From NCBI RefSeq assembly GCF_003967515.1, contig NZ_BIFQ01000001.1, forward strand, positions 4,960,001-5,024,000: a stretch of DNA of 64,000 nucleotides, given 5' to 3'. Origin of the DNA: Dictyobacter aurantiacus. Its GTDB lineage: Bacteria; Chloroflexota; Ktedonobacteria; Ktedonobacterales; Ktedonobacteraceae. Both the position numbers and the translations under genes were made by a program. The notes under the pieces are model-generated. The model did no database searches. It was not told where the DNA came from and worked only from the letters and a program-made list of their open reading frames with translations. Positions 16,576-25,908 of this stretch are shown here, piece after piece; position 1 is the first letter of the stretch; each line of letters begins with the position of its first letter.

Positions 16576-18157
16576 TTATTCGTCGCCCTTGTTAGAAGAA
16601 AGGCCGGGGAGGAGTTGCGTCTTTTCCGCGCGTACCGCCTGCAGCGCCTGTGGATTCAGGTTGAGGATCTGCAGGATGCTGGGAGCGATCTGCGTGGTGG
16701 AGACCGGTGTATAGACAGCGCTGGCCTTCAGGTCAGGATTGGAGACCAGCAGCGCGACGTGGGTGTCATCATCGCTGAAGCCGCCATGCTCGGCGATTTT
16801 GGTGGCCGTAGGTTTGGCGTAAATTACACCCTGGTTGGGCAGCACCACAATGTCAGGGGTGCGTGAGTCGGTCTGCGGATCATTAAAGAACTGTTTGAGC
16901 TCATCCCCGCTGATGATCTGGCCGATATTAGCCTGGGCCGCATTGGCGCTCAACTTCGCCACCACTGCGTTGGTCTTGCTCGAATCGGTCAGCCAGATCA
17001 GGCTCACGTCGTCCTGCGTCGCCTGGGCCAGCAGGCCGGGCTGGACGCTATTGACCAGGTTGGGGATGATCTTTGAATCTACGATCTGATGCTTGTTGGG
17101 ATCAACCGGAGACTGACCGTGTTTAGCGGTCACAATGATGGTGGTATCTTTCGACAGACCACGCTTGTTCAGTTCGCTTACAAACTTACCCAGAGATTGA
17201 TCGGTATGGGTGAGTGCCTCCTGCAACTGGGCACTGGGGGTGCCGGCCGCGTCCACATAGCCCGCTCCGGCCGTCTTCTGCGCTACGCTCACCGCCTGGA
17301 AGTTCATACCAAAGATGGCCGGGACCGGGGCGTTCTTTGTGCCGCTATGATCTTTGCCATCGATCTCATGCAAGATGGCCTGCACTTTGACATCATCATA
17401 GGCCTCGATATCAGCCACTGTAGAGCCGACCGAAGCGATCTCGGGACTATAGAGATCGGCCACGCCCTTGCCTGAAGGACCATTCAGCAGGTCATAGGCC
17501 AGATGCTTATCCGACCACGCTGTGTTCAGGCCCGCCTGTCGTGCCACCTCAAAGATGGTGTTTACACGCAGGAAGCTGTGTGGGTAGACCGGGGTACAGC
17601 CCTTGCTGGGATCGAGTGGCAGCGTGGTCGGATCGATGCCGCCGCCGCCATTGAGCGCCGTGGGGTCTTTATCAATTGACTCATCATACACAATCTCGGC
17701 GCCCTTTGTCGCGCATTTAGATCCTGGAGCTGAAAGGGTGCGATCATAAGAGTCATCATAGAACACACCCGTTGTACGGGGCGATCCGCCAGTCGTCATC
17801 GACAGGATGCCAGGAAATGAATCGGATCTTCTCCATGCCCATCGTGTAGGACCGTGGGCCGGGACGGGTCGTCATCGACAGGATGCCAGGAAATGAATCG
17901 GATGGCTTAGAGGTAGAGGCATTGGTGTAGGTGACCCCGTTCTGCGACAACTTCGCCAGGGTCGAATTAGGATTCAACCGAACATAGCGCGCCAGATCTT
18001 GCGCGTGAAATCCATCGATGCTTAACAGCAGAACATGATGTCTGCTATTATGTACATCTTCAGAAGAAGCCTGTACATTCTGGATAAAAGGAATGCTGGT
18101 CAGGCCGATGGCCAATATGACCGCCGCCACCAGCACTATGCCACGATACTTTTTCAT
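16576..18157 (-). pseudogene. Secreted alkaline-phosphatase/nucleotide-pyrophosphatase-type phosphodiesterase, broken by a 76-bp insertion
   Basis: Two frames together make one protein of the type I phosphodiesterase family. The N-terminal piece (ATG 18157 after AAAGGAAA) has a signal peptide and HHVLLLSIDGFHAQDL, the metal-binding Asp motif. It runs to DSFPGILSMTT and then shifts frame. The C-terminal piece resumes MTTGGSPRTTGVFYDDSYD and contains IVTAKHGQSP and IAEHGGFSDDDTHVALLV, the distal metal ligands. A 36-bp direct repeat (from 17792 and from 17868, 76 bp apart) marks the insertion; removing 76 bp restores a single reading frame. As written the product is truncated and lacks most metal ligands. 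Confidence 0.88.
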
Positions 18158-18400
18158 ACTGTTTCCTTTTGTAAAAACTTTTAGAGAGAAATAAAATCGA
18201 GTGTGCCATACGCCCAATCACCAACATCCAATCAGAAGTGACTTCAGGCAGCGGGCCCTATATCGCCTTTACTGACAATAAAGCTTATAAAAATAGTGAC
18301 CGAATATGATTGTGCGCTAAAATTAAGCATAGAACCTCTGTATTAAAAATTGTCGATATTATCATTAAATCATTGTTAAGCCGACCGAGGAGAAGTCCCC

Positions 18401-18615
18401 CACCACGAACCGCCTCCCACCACGAACCGCCTCCCACCACGAACCGCCTCCCACCACGAACCGCCTCCCACCACGAACCGCCTCCCACCACGAACCGCCT
18501 CCCACCACGAACCGCCTCCCACCACGAACCGCCTCCCACCACGAACCGCCTCCCACCACGAACCGCCTCCCACCACGAACCGCCTCCCACCACGAACCGC
18601 CTCCCACCACGAACC
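18401..18615. repeat. 17-bp tandem repeat array (12.6 copies)
   Basis: Unit CACCACGAACCGCCTCC repeated 12 times without a change from 18401 to 18604, plus 11 bases of a 13th. Because 17 is not a multiple of 3, several frames stay open on both strands and give Pro/Thr/Arg-rich or Gly/Trp/Val-rich periodic translations. I consider none of these real proteins. The array ends about 40 bp from the inverted-repeat element holding the IS. Confidence 0.95.
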
Positions 18616-18676
18616 AAAACCCGGCAAGAAAATCCTCCCCAACGAGAAACACCCCTGTAGGGTCGACCTTCAACGG

Positions 18677-20190
18677 CATCTGTTGATACTAAATAGCCAA
18701 AAGGTCTCTGGATGGGGAGGGAGACTTGCCAGAGTGGCAAATATCGAGGAACATCCAAAGAAATTGTCATCACACGTTTTCGAAAGGATCTTCCTCGTAT
18801 GCCTCATCATACCGCATCTGGGCCCGAAGAGGCGAATGCCGATTCGCTCTCACAACAGATCGTTGGCTGCTTGCAGCGCCTCATCGAACCCTCTGATCCC
18901 CCTGCCGCTGCGGTGAGCCGCCCTCGTGGACGACCCGCAGTGCTCTCCTCTGAGCATCTGTGTCTGGCGGTCTTGCTGGCGCTGCTGCGCGGCTTGAAGA
19001 GCTATGCCTGCGTCTGGCGCCTGATCACCTGGTCGGGGGTCGGCCACTTTCCTCTCTTGCCCCATACTCGTGACGCCATCCGCAAACGCCTCTTGCACAC
19101 CTCCCTCGACGTCTGGCAGCGCCTCCTGCTGCGCGTGAGCACCGGCTTGCATGCCCAAACCCAGGCGGTCGCCCAGTGTGATCTGCTTCCCTGGGTTTCC
19201 CATATCTTCGCTCTGGATCAAACCACGCTCGATGCCGTCCAGCGGCGCATGCAGGATGTGCGCGATGAAGCCGTGGACAGTCCACGCCTGCTGGTCGGCA
19301 GACTGGCCGCCCTCTTTGATGTCCGCCGCCAGCAATGGGTTCGTATCCTCTTCCGTGAGGACGTCTTTGCCAATGAAAAACTGCTCGTCCAGGACGTGGT
19401 GCGTGGATTGCCCGCTGGCAGCCTGCTGCTGGCCGATCTGGGCTACTTCAGCTTTCCCTGGTTTGACTGGCTCACGGACCAGGGCTTTTTCTGGCTCTCA
19501 CGGATGCGGGAGAAGACCTCCTACCAGATCCTGCACGTCTTTGTGCAGCAAGGCACCACGCTCGACGCCCTGGTCTGGCTGGGAGCCTACCGCGCCGATC
19601 GCTGTGCCCACCGGGTGCGCCTGATCCAGTTTGAGCATCACGGCAAGCTGTACCAGTATCTGACCAACATCTGCGAACCCGATCGCTTGAGCATGAGCGA
19701 GGCCGCTCGCCTCTACGCGCGTCGCTGGGAGATCGAGCTGGCGTTCAAAGCGCTCAAATGCACGCTGGGCATTCGCGTGTGGTGGTCCTGCGATCCTCTC
19801 CTGGTGCTTCAGCAGCTCTTCGCCGCCTTCATCCTGGCTCAGGTGCTCCATGCGCTCCACGCTCAGGTGGCCTTCGCCGCCCAGGTCCCTCTCTTCGACG
19901 TGTCCTTGCCCGTGCTTGCCACCTTGCTTGCTCAGGCGCCCACGCGATCGGGTGGGCAGCCCCTGATCCAGCGACTGCTCGAGGTGGGTCGGCGCCAGGG
20001 TTTGATCCGGCCCTCGCGGCGCATCGAGCCAGCCGTCCCTGCTCTGCTGAGGTCCTACACCCCGGCCCCACCTGATCTGCCGACCATCCGACCGCCACGC
20101 TACGCCCATCGTGTCCGTCAGGGACGTTCGGATCGACCCGACTTTGTGCCTCGTTTTTTCACCTTCATCGTGATTTAGTATCAACAGATG
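18677..20190 (+). mobile_element. Intact IS4-family insertion sequence (1514 bp)
   Basis: Perfect 18-bp terminal inverted repeats CATCTGTTGATACTAAAT (18677-18694 and 20173-20190). They are flanked by a perfect 10-bp target duplication CCTTCAACGG (18667-18676 and 20191-20200). One transposase gene fills the element. Perfect ends and duplication point to a recent insertion. Confidence 0.96.
18799..20178 (+). CDS. IS4-family DDE transposase
   Basis: 459 residues from ATG 18799 (AAAGGATC upstream); a longer open frame to 18712 lacks a ribosome site. First Asp in FALDQTTLD, second Asp in LLLADLGYFSF, and the Y-(2)-R-(3)-E-(6)-K signature of IS4 transposases in LYARRWEIELAFKALK. The stop TAG lies within the right inverted repeat, as is common in compact IS elements. 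All catalytic residues are present, so the element should be active. Confidence 0.95.
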   Translation: MPHHTASGPEEANADSLSQQIVGCLQRLIEPSDPPAAAVSRPRGRPAVLSSEHLCLAVLLALLRGLKSYACVWRLITWSGVGHFPLLPHTRDAIRKRLLHTSLDVWQRLLLRVSTGLHAQTQAVAQCDLLPWVSHIFALDQTTLDAVQRRMQDVRDEAVDSPRLLVGRLAALFDVRRQQWVRILFREDVFANEKLLVQDVVRGLPAGSLLLADLGYFSFPWFDWLTDQGFFWLSRMREKTSYQILHVFVQQGTTLDALVWLGAYRADRCAHRVRLIQFEHHGKLYQYLTNICEPDRLSMSEAARLYARRWEIELAFKALKCTLGIRVWWSCDPLLVLQQLFAAFILAQVLHALHAQVAFAAQVPLFDVSLPVLATLLAQAPTRSGGQPLIQRLLEVGRRQGLIRPSRRIEPAVPALLRSYTPAPPDLPTIRPPRYAHRVRQGRSDRPDFVPRFFTFIVI

Positions 20191-20428
20191 CCTTCAACGG
20201 TCGACCGGGCTGCCAGCGCCAGCGACGGCAGCCCACGTACCCGGCCGGTCCGGATTCTCGTGGAAAACACCTCGCCCCACGTGGTACTCGGCGAGGAGCG
20301 CTCGCTTTTAGGAACGCCTGCGCAACGTTGCGGGCAGGGACGGCGTGGTCCGACGTGAAAGGTATGGGAAGCGATGTCGTTGGGGTACGGGGGCCGCAAG
20401 CGGCCCTATCGACCGTTGAAGGTCGACC

Positions 20429-21292
20429 CTACGCCATCATGGCGACCGTCTGCATGTGCTCCGTCACCACTGCTCGGGCTGCCGCGGTGGCCTCGCGCAT
20501 GAGATCGAGCCAATCCTGGCCGCGCCGGCGTACGTCGGGAGTGGGACCGACGCGTTGCCCCCAGGCGGCGATGGCGGTGAGAAAGGCCGTGCGCACCTCG
20601 GTGTTGACGTTGATCTTGGCGACACCCAGCGAGATGGCATGCTGGATGCTTTCTTTGCCCAGACCACTCGCGCCATGCAGGATTAAGGGTACATCGACCT
20701 GGGAAGCGATCTGCGATAGCAGCTCAAAGTCGAGCGGTGGGGGATTGGGGGTGAAGCCGTGGACATTGCCGATCGCCACCGCCAGCATCGAAGCTCCTGT
20801 CGCCTCAACGAAGGTGCGCGCCTGCTCTGGATGGGTGAGCGAGGCCTTGATCGCCTCGATGGTGACGCCGTCTTCGGTCCCCGCCAGGTAGCCTAGCTCC
20901 GCCTCGATCGTCGCGCCGTACGATGAGGCCAGCGCGGCGGCCTGTCTCGTCAGCAGGATATTCTCCTCGAACGAGAGGTGCGAGCCGTCGGCCAGCGCGG
21001 AGGCGCAGCCCCAGGCCAGGCAGCGTTCGATCATGTCCAGGTCGGCGCAGTGGTCCAGGTGGACCGCGACCGGGACGCTTGCGTTTTGCGCCGCCAGCAC
21101 GGTCGCCTTGACCAGCGGCTCCCCGCCGGTCTTCACGGAGGCGACACCCAGCTGCAGGATCGCCGGCTGCTTCAGCTGCTCGGCGGCCCCCAGGATGGCC
21201 TGCGTCAATTCCAGACTGTAGGTGTTGAAGGCCCCGACGGCGACGCCATGCTGGCGCGCCTCTGTTACTAGTTCCAGCGTTTTGGCTAGCAT
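20429..21292 (-). CDS. Class II fructose-bisphosphate-type aldolase (KbaY/GatY-like)
   Basis: 287 residues. Zn-binding His in VHLDHC, Glu in IEAELGYLAG, His in IGNVHG and ILHGASG, with KINVNTE near the end, all in normal order. The family splits phosphorylated ketoses or acid sugars into dihydroxyacetone phosphate plus an aldehyde or acid. It is the last gene of a leftward operon, 6 bp after the acid-sugar kinase, and so probably cleaves the phosphorylated acid formed by that kinase. Confidence 0.93.
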   Translation of the reverse strand: MLAKTLELVTEARQHGVAVGAFNTYSLELTQAILGAAEQLKQPAILQLGVASVKTGGEPLVKATVLAAQNASVPVAVHLDHCADLDMIERCLAWGCASALADGSHLSFEENILLTRQAAALASSYGATIEAELGYLAGTEDGVTIEAIKASLTHPEQARTFVEATGASMLAVAIGNVHGFTPNPPPLDFELLSQIASQVDVPLILHGASGLGKESIQHAISLGVAKINVNTEVRTAFLTAIAAWGQRVGPTPDVRRRGQDWLDLMREATAAARAVVTEHMQTVAMMA

Positions 21293-21298
21293 GGCTAC

Positions 21299-22780
21299 TT
21301 ACTCTTTCTTATATACTGACAATGCCTGCACCACTTCTCTCAGGGTTTCGGGATTGCCCACGTTGCCGGGAAAGACGATATAGGGGACGCCGGCGAAGCG
21401 CGCATGAGGACCCCTCTCTAAACGCCAGACCGGGATGCCTGGGAGGATCTGGCCGAGTACGTGCGCGCGTTCCGCTCCCAGCCCGTGCCGGGCTACGTCA
21501 TGGCTGGTGATGCCCCCCTTGGCAACGATGAAGCGCGGCCGCTGCTGTACGGACTGCACCACCTCGATGAGCGCCCGCGAGACGCGTCGTCCCAGCGCCA
21601 GAAAATCGGCGCTATCTGCCCCTGTCACCAATGAGCGACTGGTAAAGACCACGGGTGTTACGCCGGACTGGATGAGCTCATCGACGCGCCGGGCGAGGGC
21701 GGCGCTGATCTCGTGCGCCCCCTCTTCGCTCTTGATCACGCGCTCAACGGGAAGCTCAATCCCTTCTACTGAGGGCAGCGCGAGCAGGGCTTCCAGTTGC
21801 GCTGTACTGGCGGGGACATAGGAGCCGACGATGACCAGACCGCCATTGGTCGAGGGCGTTTCTCCCACGATCTCGCCTGGTTGCAAGAGGGGACGCGTGG
21901 CGACCGCGCCGCGCAGGCGCACAAAACTGGCGGCCGTGCGATAGGCGAAACTCTTCCCGCTGGCCTCGGCCTGCAGAACGCCGGCGACGACCACAGCCAG
22001 GTCACCATAGCCAGCCGCGTTGACCACGATGGGCAGTCCGCCCGTGACTGCGCGCAGCCGCTCCGCCACCGCCTCGGGTCCGCCCTCACGAATCAACTTC
22101 AGATCCAGGCTAACGACCTGCTCTGCGCGCCAGTATCCCTTGCTCTTCTCCTCAATCCAATCCGGCAGATACGCCGTGCTATAGCCGAAGGCGCTATCCT
22201 GCGCGTAGGGTGTCTCGTGCGCCGGCCGCAGCGTATCGGACGAGGCCGTCGGCGTCGCCACATAATGCGTATCCCCAATCGTATAGCGCCCCCCCTCAAA
22301 AAACGCCGGCACCACAAGATGCCCATCATAGGTTCGGACCTCGCGTCCGACTTCCCCTCGCCCCCCGATCTCTCGCCCCATGCCACGTTCAAGCGCGAAG
22401 ATCTCGGCTGGATAATGGCCGCGCAGGGTGGAGTCGCTGCGGCTGGCGACCACAAACTCTTTACCGGTGCGCCGCGAGGCCGCCAGCAACTGACGCGCGA
22501 TCGTCTCATTCATCTCGGCCGCTTCGTGTTCGGGCAGGCTGCGCGAGTTCGTCAGCAGATAGAAGAGCCGCTGCTCGCGTTCCAACGTCTTCGTAAGCAG
22601 CTCTTCGTCCCAGGCGGTGAGCAGCTCTACGTCGGAGACCGTCTGGGTCCCGGTGGGATCATCGTCGATGACGACGAGCACGCGCTTGCTCTCGGCTTTC
22701 AGGCGCTCAATGAGCGGGAAGAGCGCGGCCTCGTCGAGCTGTGGTGGCAGGTGGGCCGTTAATTCGCTGAGTGTTACCAT
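21299..22780 (-). CDS. Four-carbon acid sugar kinase (OtnK/DUF1537 family)
   Basis: 493 residues. N-terminal substrate domain with IDDDPTGTQTVSD, RSDSTLRGHYPAE and PAFFEGGRYTIGD. C-terminal nucleotide domain with FIVAKGGITSHD and VFPGNVG. The family phosphorylates C4 acid sugars such as threonate or erythronate derivatives. Between ALERGMG and YDGHLVVPAFFEGG lie about 15 extra residues (136-150). They coincide with a family A hairpin repeat inserted in frame, in a loop just before a conserved motif, so the enzyme may tolerate them. Confidence 0.93.
   Translation of the reverse strand: MVTLSELTAHLPPQLDEAALFPLIERLKAESKRVLVVIDDDPTGTQTVSDVELLTAWDEELLTKTLEREQRLFYLLTNSRSLPEHEAAEMNETIARQLLAASRRTGKEFVVASRSDSTLRGHYPAEIFALERGMGREIGGRGEVGREVRTYDGHLVVPAFFEGGRYTIGDTHYVATPTASSDTLRPAHETPYAQDSAFGYSTAYLPDWIEEKSKGYWRAEQVVSLDLKLIREGGPEAVAERLRAVTGGLPIVVNAAGYGDLAVVVAGVLQAEASGKSFAYRTAASFVRLRGAVATRPLLQPGEIVGETPSTNGGLVIVGSYVPASTAQLEALLALPSVEGIELPVERVIKSEEGAHEISAALARRVDELIQSGVTPVVFTSRSLVTGADSADFLALGRRVSRALIEVVQSVQQRPRFIVAKGGITSHDVARHGLGAERAHVLGQILPGIPVWRLERGPHARFAGVPYIVFPGNVGNPETLREVVQALSVYKKE
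22328..22350 (+). repeat. Hairpin repeat family A copy inside the kinase gene
   Basis: ATAGGT, arms TCGGAC and GTCCGA around CTCGC. On the coding strand it is read in frame as part of residues 142-151 of the acid sugar kinase. Confidence 0.7.
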
Positions 22781-22791
22781 AGCTGTCCGCC

Positions 22792-23553
22792 TCAGTGCAT
22801 ATGCATGCCGCCGTTGATATCCAGCGTCACCCCGGTCAGATACGAGCTTTCATCGGATGCCAGGAAAAGGATACACTTCACGACATCATCGACGTTGGCG
22901 ATGCGTCCCATCAGTGTGCCCTGTCCTAACTCGGCCTTGCGCTGCTCTGTGAGCAGGTCGCCGGCGATGTCGGTATCGACCATCGAGGGCGCCACGCAGT
23001 TGACGCGAATGCCGCGCGGCGTCAGTTCGCGCGCGATGGCCTTGGTAAAGCCCATGATGCCGGCCTTGGCGGCGCTATAGTGCGAAGAGCCGAAGACGCC
23101 GCCGCCGCGCTGACCCGAGACCGACGACAGCGAGACGATCGCTCCGCCGCCGCGCTGCAGCATGGCAGGTACGGCCACCTGCGTGGTCAGAAAGGTCCCC
23201 TTCAGATTCACATCCAGCACCAGGTCGTACTCGTCTTCGCTGATGTCGAGAAAGGTGGTCGGACGCGTTAGGCCCGCCACATTAACAAGGATATCCAGGC
23301 CGCCAAAGCGATCAGTGAGGGAGCGGACCACGCGCCGCATGGCCTCTTTATCGCGCACGTCGGCCACCTCTCCCATCGCCGGTCCGATCTTCTGCAGCTC
23401 CTCTGTAACCTTCTGCACGCTCTCGGGGACCACGTCGGTGATCACGACGCTGGCCCCCTCTTTAGCCAGTGCCAGCGCCGTCGCGCGTCCAATACCACGC
23501 TGCGAGCCCGCGCCCGTGACCAGCGCCACCTTATTGGTAAATCTATCCTGCAT
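22792..23553 (-). CDS. Short-chain dehydrogenase/reductase
   Basis: 253 residues, classical SDR. Cofactor motif VTGAGSQRGIG near the N-terminus, NVAG, catalytic Ser in SLSSVSGQ, and YSAAK. It ends LTGVTLDINGGMHMH. In this operon it likely oxidises or reduces an acid-sugar intermediate with NAD(P). 11 bp separate it from the kinase gene and 12 bp from the dehydrogenase upstream. Confidence 0.93.
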   Translation of the reverse strand: MQDRFTNKVALVTGAGSQRGIGRATALALAKEGASVVITDVVPESVQKVTEELQKIGPAMGEVADVRDKEAMRRVVRSLTDRFGGLDILVNVAGLTRPTTFLDISEDEYDLVLDVNLKGTFLTTQVAVPAMLQRGGGAIVSLSSVSGQRGGGVFGSSHYSAAKAGIMGFTKAIARELTPRGIRVNCVAPSMVDTDIAGDLLTEQRKAELGQGTLMGRIANVDDVVKCILFLASDESSYLTGVTLDINGGMHMH

Positions 23554-23565
23554 GGTGTTCCCTCC

Positions 23566-24465
23566 CTATGACTTGCTTGTAATCTCTTCCATTAGTCTGA
23601 CCAGGATGGAATCGTCCAGGTTGTCCCATCCCTTCGCGTGGGCCATTTTGTACAGCTGATGCGCGACCCCGCCGAGCAGCAGGGGATGGCCCATGTCGTT
23701 GGCGGTCTCCATCACGAAACCCAGATCCTTGACCAGGATCTTGAGGGCGCTCTTGGGTGGTGTGAACTGCTCGCTGACCATGCGCTGGCCCCGGTCGGAG
23801 AAGATCCAGCTATTGCCGGCGCTTTTGGTGATGATCTCGTAGAGCATGGCCCGATCCAGGCCGGCGCGTTCACCAAAGACCAGGGCCTCGGCGGCGATCG
23901 CGTTATGCACGCAGACCATCAGCTGATTGATCATCTTGACGGCCTGCCCATCGCCGGCCTTCTGTCCCACATGATACACATTCGATCCCAGTGTCTGCAG
24001 GACCGGCTGGCAGCGCTCCACGACCTCGCTCGGTCCGCCCACCATGATGCTCAGTGCCCCATTGATCGCCCCCACCTCACCTCCGCTGACCGGCGCGTCC
24101 ACGTATGAAATTCCACGCTCCCCCAGGCGGGCCGCCGCGCTCTGCACCATGCTGACGCTCATAGTGCTCATGCCCATCACGATCGCGCCCTCGCACAGCG
24201 CCTGCGCGGCCTGTCCCGGCTCGAAGAGGATGGCGGAGAACTGCGCGTCATCGACCACCATCGTAATCAAAATATCGCTGGCGGCCGCCACGGTCCGCAC
24301 ATCTTCCGCCGAACGCGCCCCCTCGGCCACCAGCGCGGCCACTGGCGCTGGATTCACATCGTACACGGTACAGGCATAGCCAGCCTGCAGCAGATTGCGC
24401 GCCATCGGCTGCCCCATTACCCCCACGCCAATAAAGCCTATGCGCGGCCTCTCGTTCTCTCCCAT
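23566..24465 (-). CDS. Beta-hydroxyacid dehydrogenase family enzyme (threonate dehydrogenase-like)
   Basis: 299 residues from ATG 24465, which follows TAAGGAGG by 5 bases; upstream TTG codons are not needed. N-terminal Rossmann motif GFIGVGVMGQPMARNL, DAPVSGG, and the catalytic Lys in GQAVKMINQLM. C-terminal helical domain ends GWDNLDDSILVRLMEE. The family oxidises 3-hydroxy acids. Beside an OtnK-type kinase the best guess is oxidation of a C4 acid sugar to the 2- or 3-oxo acid that the kinase phosphorylates. First gene of the four-gene operon. Confidence 0.9.
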   Translation of the reverse strand: MGENERPRIGFIGVGVMGQPMARNLLQAGYACTVYDVNPAPVAALVAEGARSAEDVRTVAAASDILITMVVDDAQFSAILFEPGQAAQALCEGAIVMGMSTMSVSMVQSAAARLGERGISYVDAPVSGGEVGAINGALSIMVGGPSEVVERCQPVLQTLGSNVYHVGQKAGDGQAVKMINQLMVCVHNAIAAEALVFGERAGLDRAMLYEIITKSAGNSWIFSDRGQRMVSEQFTPPKSALKILVKDLGFVMETANDMGHPLLLGGVAHQLYKMAHAKGWDNLDDSILVRLMEEITSKS

Positions 24466-24648
24466 CAAAGCCTCCTTACTCAATACTCATGCATCAACCG
24501 CGATGCTCTGCGGACAAACGGTGCTGCCATTATCATACACCACAGTATCCTATCAATGCAGCACCGAGCAGAAAACGATTTCTAAAGAGGTGATCTTTGT
24601 GAGAGCAGGCCATGTGTATGCATGACAATTCGCCTGGCGAAGACAGGC

Positions 24649-25821
24649 TCAAAATCCGATTTTCTGGAACAGGGATGCGATAAAGGAAACAATGAAAGGG
24701 AAGACGAGTGGTAGAATCACCGGTATGATGATGGTGGCAACTACGCTGCTCAGCGTACGGGTTTTCAGGGGCCAGACGGGAAATGAATTGTAGATCAGAT
24801 CATAGCGTTTCTTGAGCGTTTCCAGATGCTGCACTTCAGCCTCGATAGCCTGCGTATCCTGCGTTTTGGCGGACAGAGAGCGCATGAGCGCCTGCTGGTA
24901 TTCTATTGCCAGGGGTTGTAGCTCTTCATCGCGCGCCTTGACCATCATGCGATGAGGGAAGATCAACCAGCCAATGAGGAGCGCGGGGATCAGCAAGATA
25001 TAGATAGCAACGAGGAGCACGGCTTCTGGGAAGGCAAGCGAACCCACGTCGCGCGCAAGTATCATGACGACCAGCAGGATTACTACCCAGAGCATGATGC
25101 TGACACAGAACCAGAGTAGCGGTTCAAAGCCCTGAATCCTGCTGGAGCTATCAGGGAGTGCTGGTTTGATCCGCAGCTTGAAAAGATAAAACAGACGATT
25201 CACAAAAATCAAAGCCAGCACCAGTCGTATCACACTCATCCCGGTCGCGAACATCAAGGGGACATAGACCACAATCACGATGCCGCGTACCACTAATGGC
25301 AGTATTTGATGTCGGTTGGGCAATTCACGCAGAAATAATCTCAGCAGCGCGTACAGGATGATGATGATGATAAGTACAATCGGCCACCAGTGATTATCTA
25401 TCCAGTCGACGAATCGTTGTCGGAAGCGTGTATATGCTTCTTTATCAGCCGCATTTTTACGATACGCGCCAACCATGCCATCCATGTAGAATGCATTGAA
25501 GGTTTTTGCAATAGTAGTGGGAAGGCTGGTATAGATAAAAAAGAGGGAAGGAAAAAGGACAAACGTCTGAAGAATAATACTTACAAGGGGGCCCGGATTC
25601 TGTCCTGACGGAAATCTGTTTCCCCATACCATCCACCACAGCAGGTAGATGAACCCTGGAGGGAGCAGTGCGCCAACACTTATCCTGAGATTGCTCAGGT
25701 GTAGCCTATCCTTGAGCAGAAACAGTAACGGGTCATGAAGGTAGATTTGTCGCGCAGATAGCGTGGTATCTGGCATTGCTTGCGCACTCTCGGTGAGTGG
25801 TGGTGTTTCGTTTGCTTCCAT
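24649..25821 (-). CDS. Multi-pass membrane protein of unknown function
   Basis: 390 residues with seven or so hydrophobic segments (about 50-70, 82-100, 145-165, 178-200, 238-258, 268-290, 365-385). A cytosolic loop at about 295-345 is predicted to form a coiled coil (AKTQDTQAIEAEVQHLETLKKRY). No family signature is recognised. ATG start; single gene. Confidence 0.75.
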   Translation of the reverse strand: MEANETPPLTESAQAMPDTTLSARQIYLHDPLLFLLKDRLHLSNLRISVGALLPPGFIYLLWWMVWGNRFPSGQNPGPLVSIILQTFVLFPSLFFIYTSLPTTIAKTFNAFYMDGMVGAYRKNAADKEAYTRFRQRFVDWIDNHWWPIVLIIIIILYALLRLFLRELPNRHQILPLVVRGIVIVVYVPLMFATGMSVIRLVLALIFVNRLFYLFKLRIKPALPDSSSRIQGFEPLLWFCVSIMLWVVILLVVMILARDVGSLAFPEAVLLVAIYILLIPALLIGWLIFPHRMMVKARDEELQPLAIEYQQALMRSLSAKTQDTQAIEAEVQHLETLKKRYDLIYNSFPVWPLKTRTLSSVVATIIIPVILPLVFPFIVSFIASLFQKIGF

Positions 25822-25908
25822 GCAATTACCCCGGAAATATAGTATTGGCTCAAGGAGCCTGTTGTATTATAACGATCGAAAATCCTTTCTGTCTATCCCT
25901 TAAGATCC

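Larger units (their letters stand above)
18657..20432. repeat. Inverted-repeat element (family D), interrupted by the IS
   Basis: GTAGGGTCGACCTTCAACGG at 18657-18676 has its inverted copy at 20413-20432. Taking out the IS and one copy of the duplicated target leaves an element of about 252 bp with arms of about 24 bp. Its remaining interior (20201-20402) holds GGGCTGCC/GGCAGCCC and GGGGCCGC/GCGGCCC hairpins and no convincing gene. Confidence 0.75.

Noticed and set aside
18401..18615. CRISPR-like array in the repeat-rich stretch
   Set aside because: The 17-bp units are directly adjacent with no spacers and no cas genes are near, so it is a simple tandem array.
18285..18773. Gly/Trp/Val-rich or Pro/Thr/Arg-rich proteins encoded by the tandem array on either strand
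   Set aside because: The 17-bp period keeps several frames open by arithmetic; there are no ribosome sites and no domain, and the periodic translations are what a repeat must give.
20181..20399. Leftward 72-codon frame next to the IS right end
   Set aside because: It runs across the IS end, the target duplication and the older repeat element; no domain or ribosome site.
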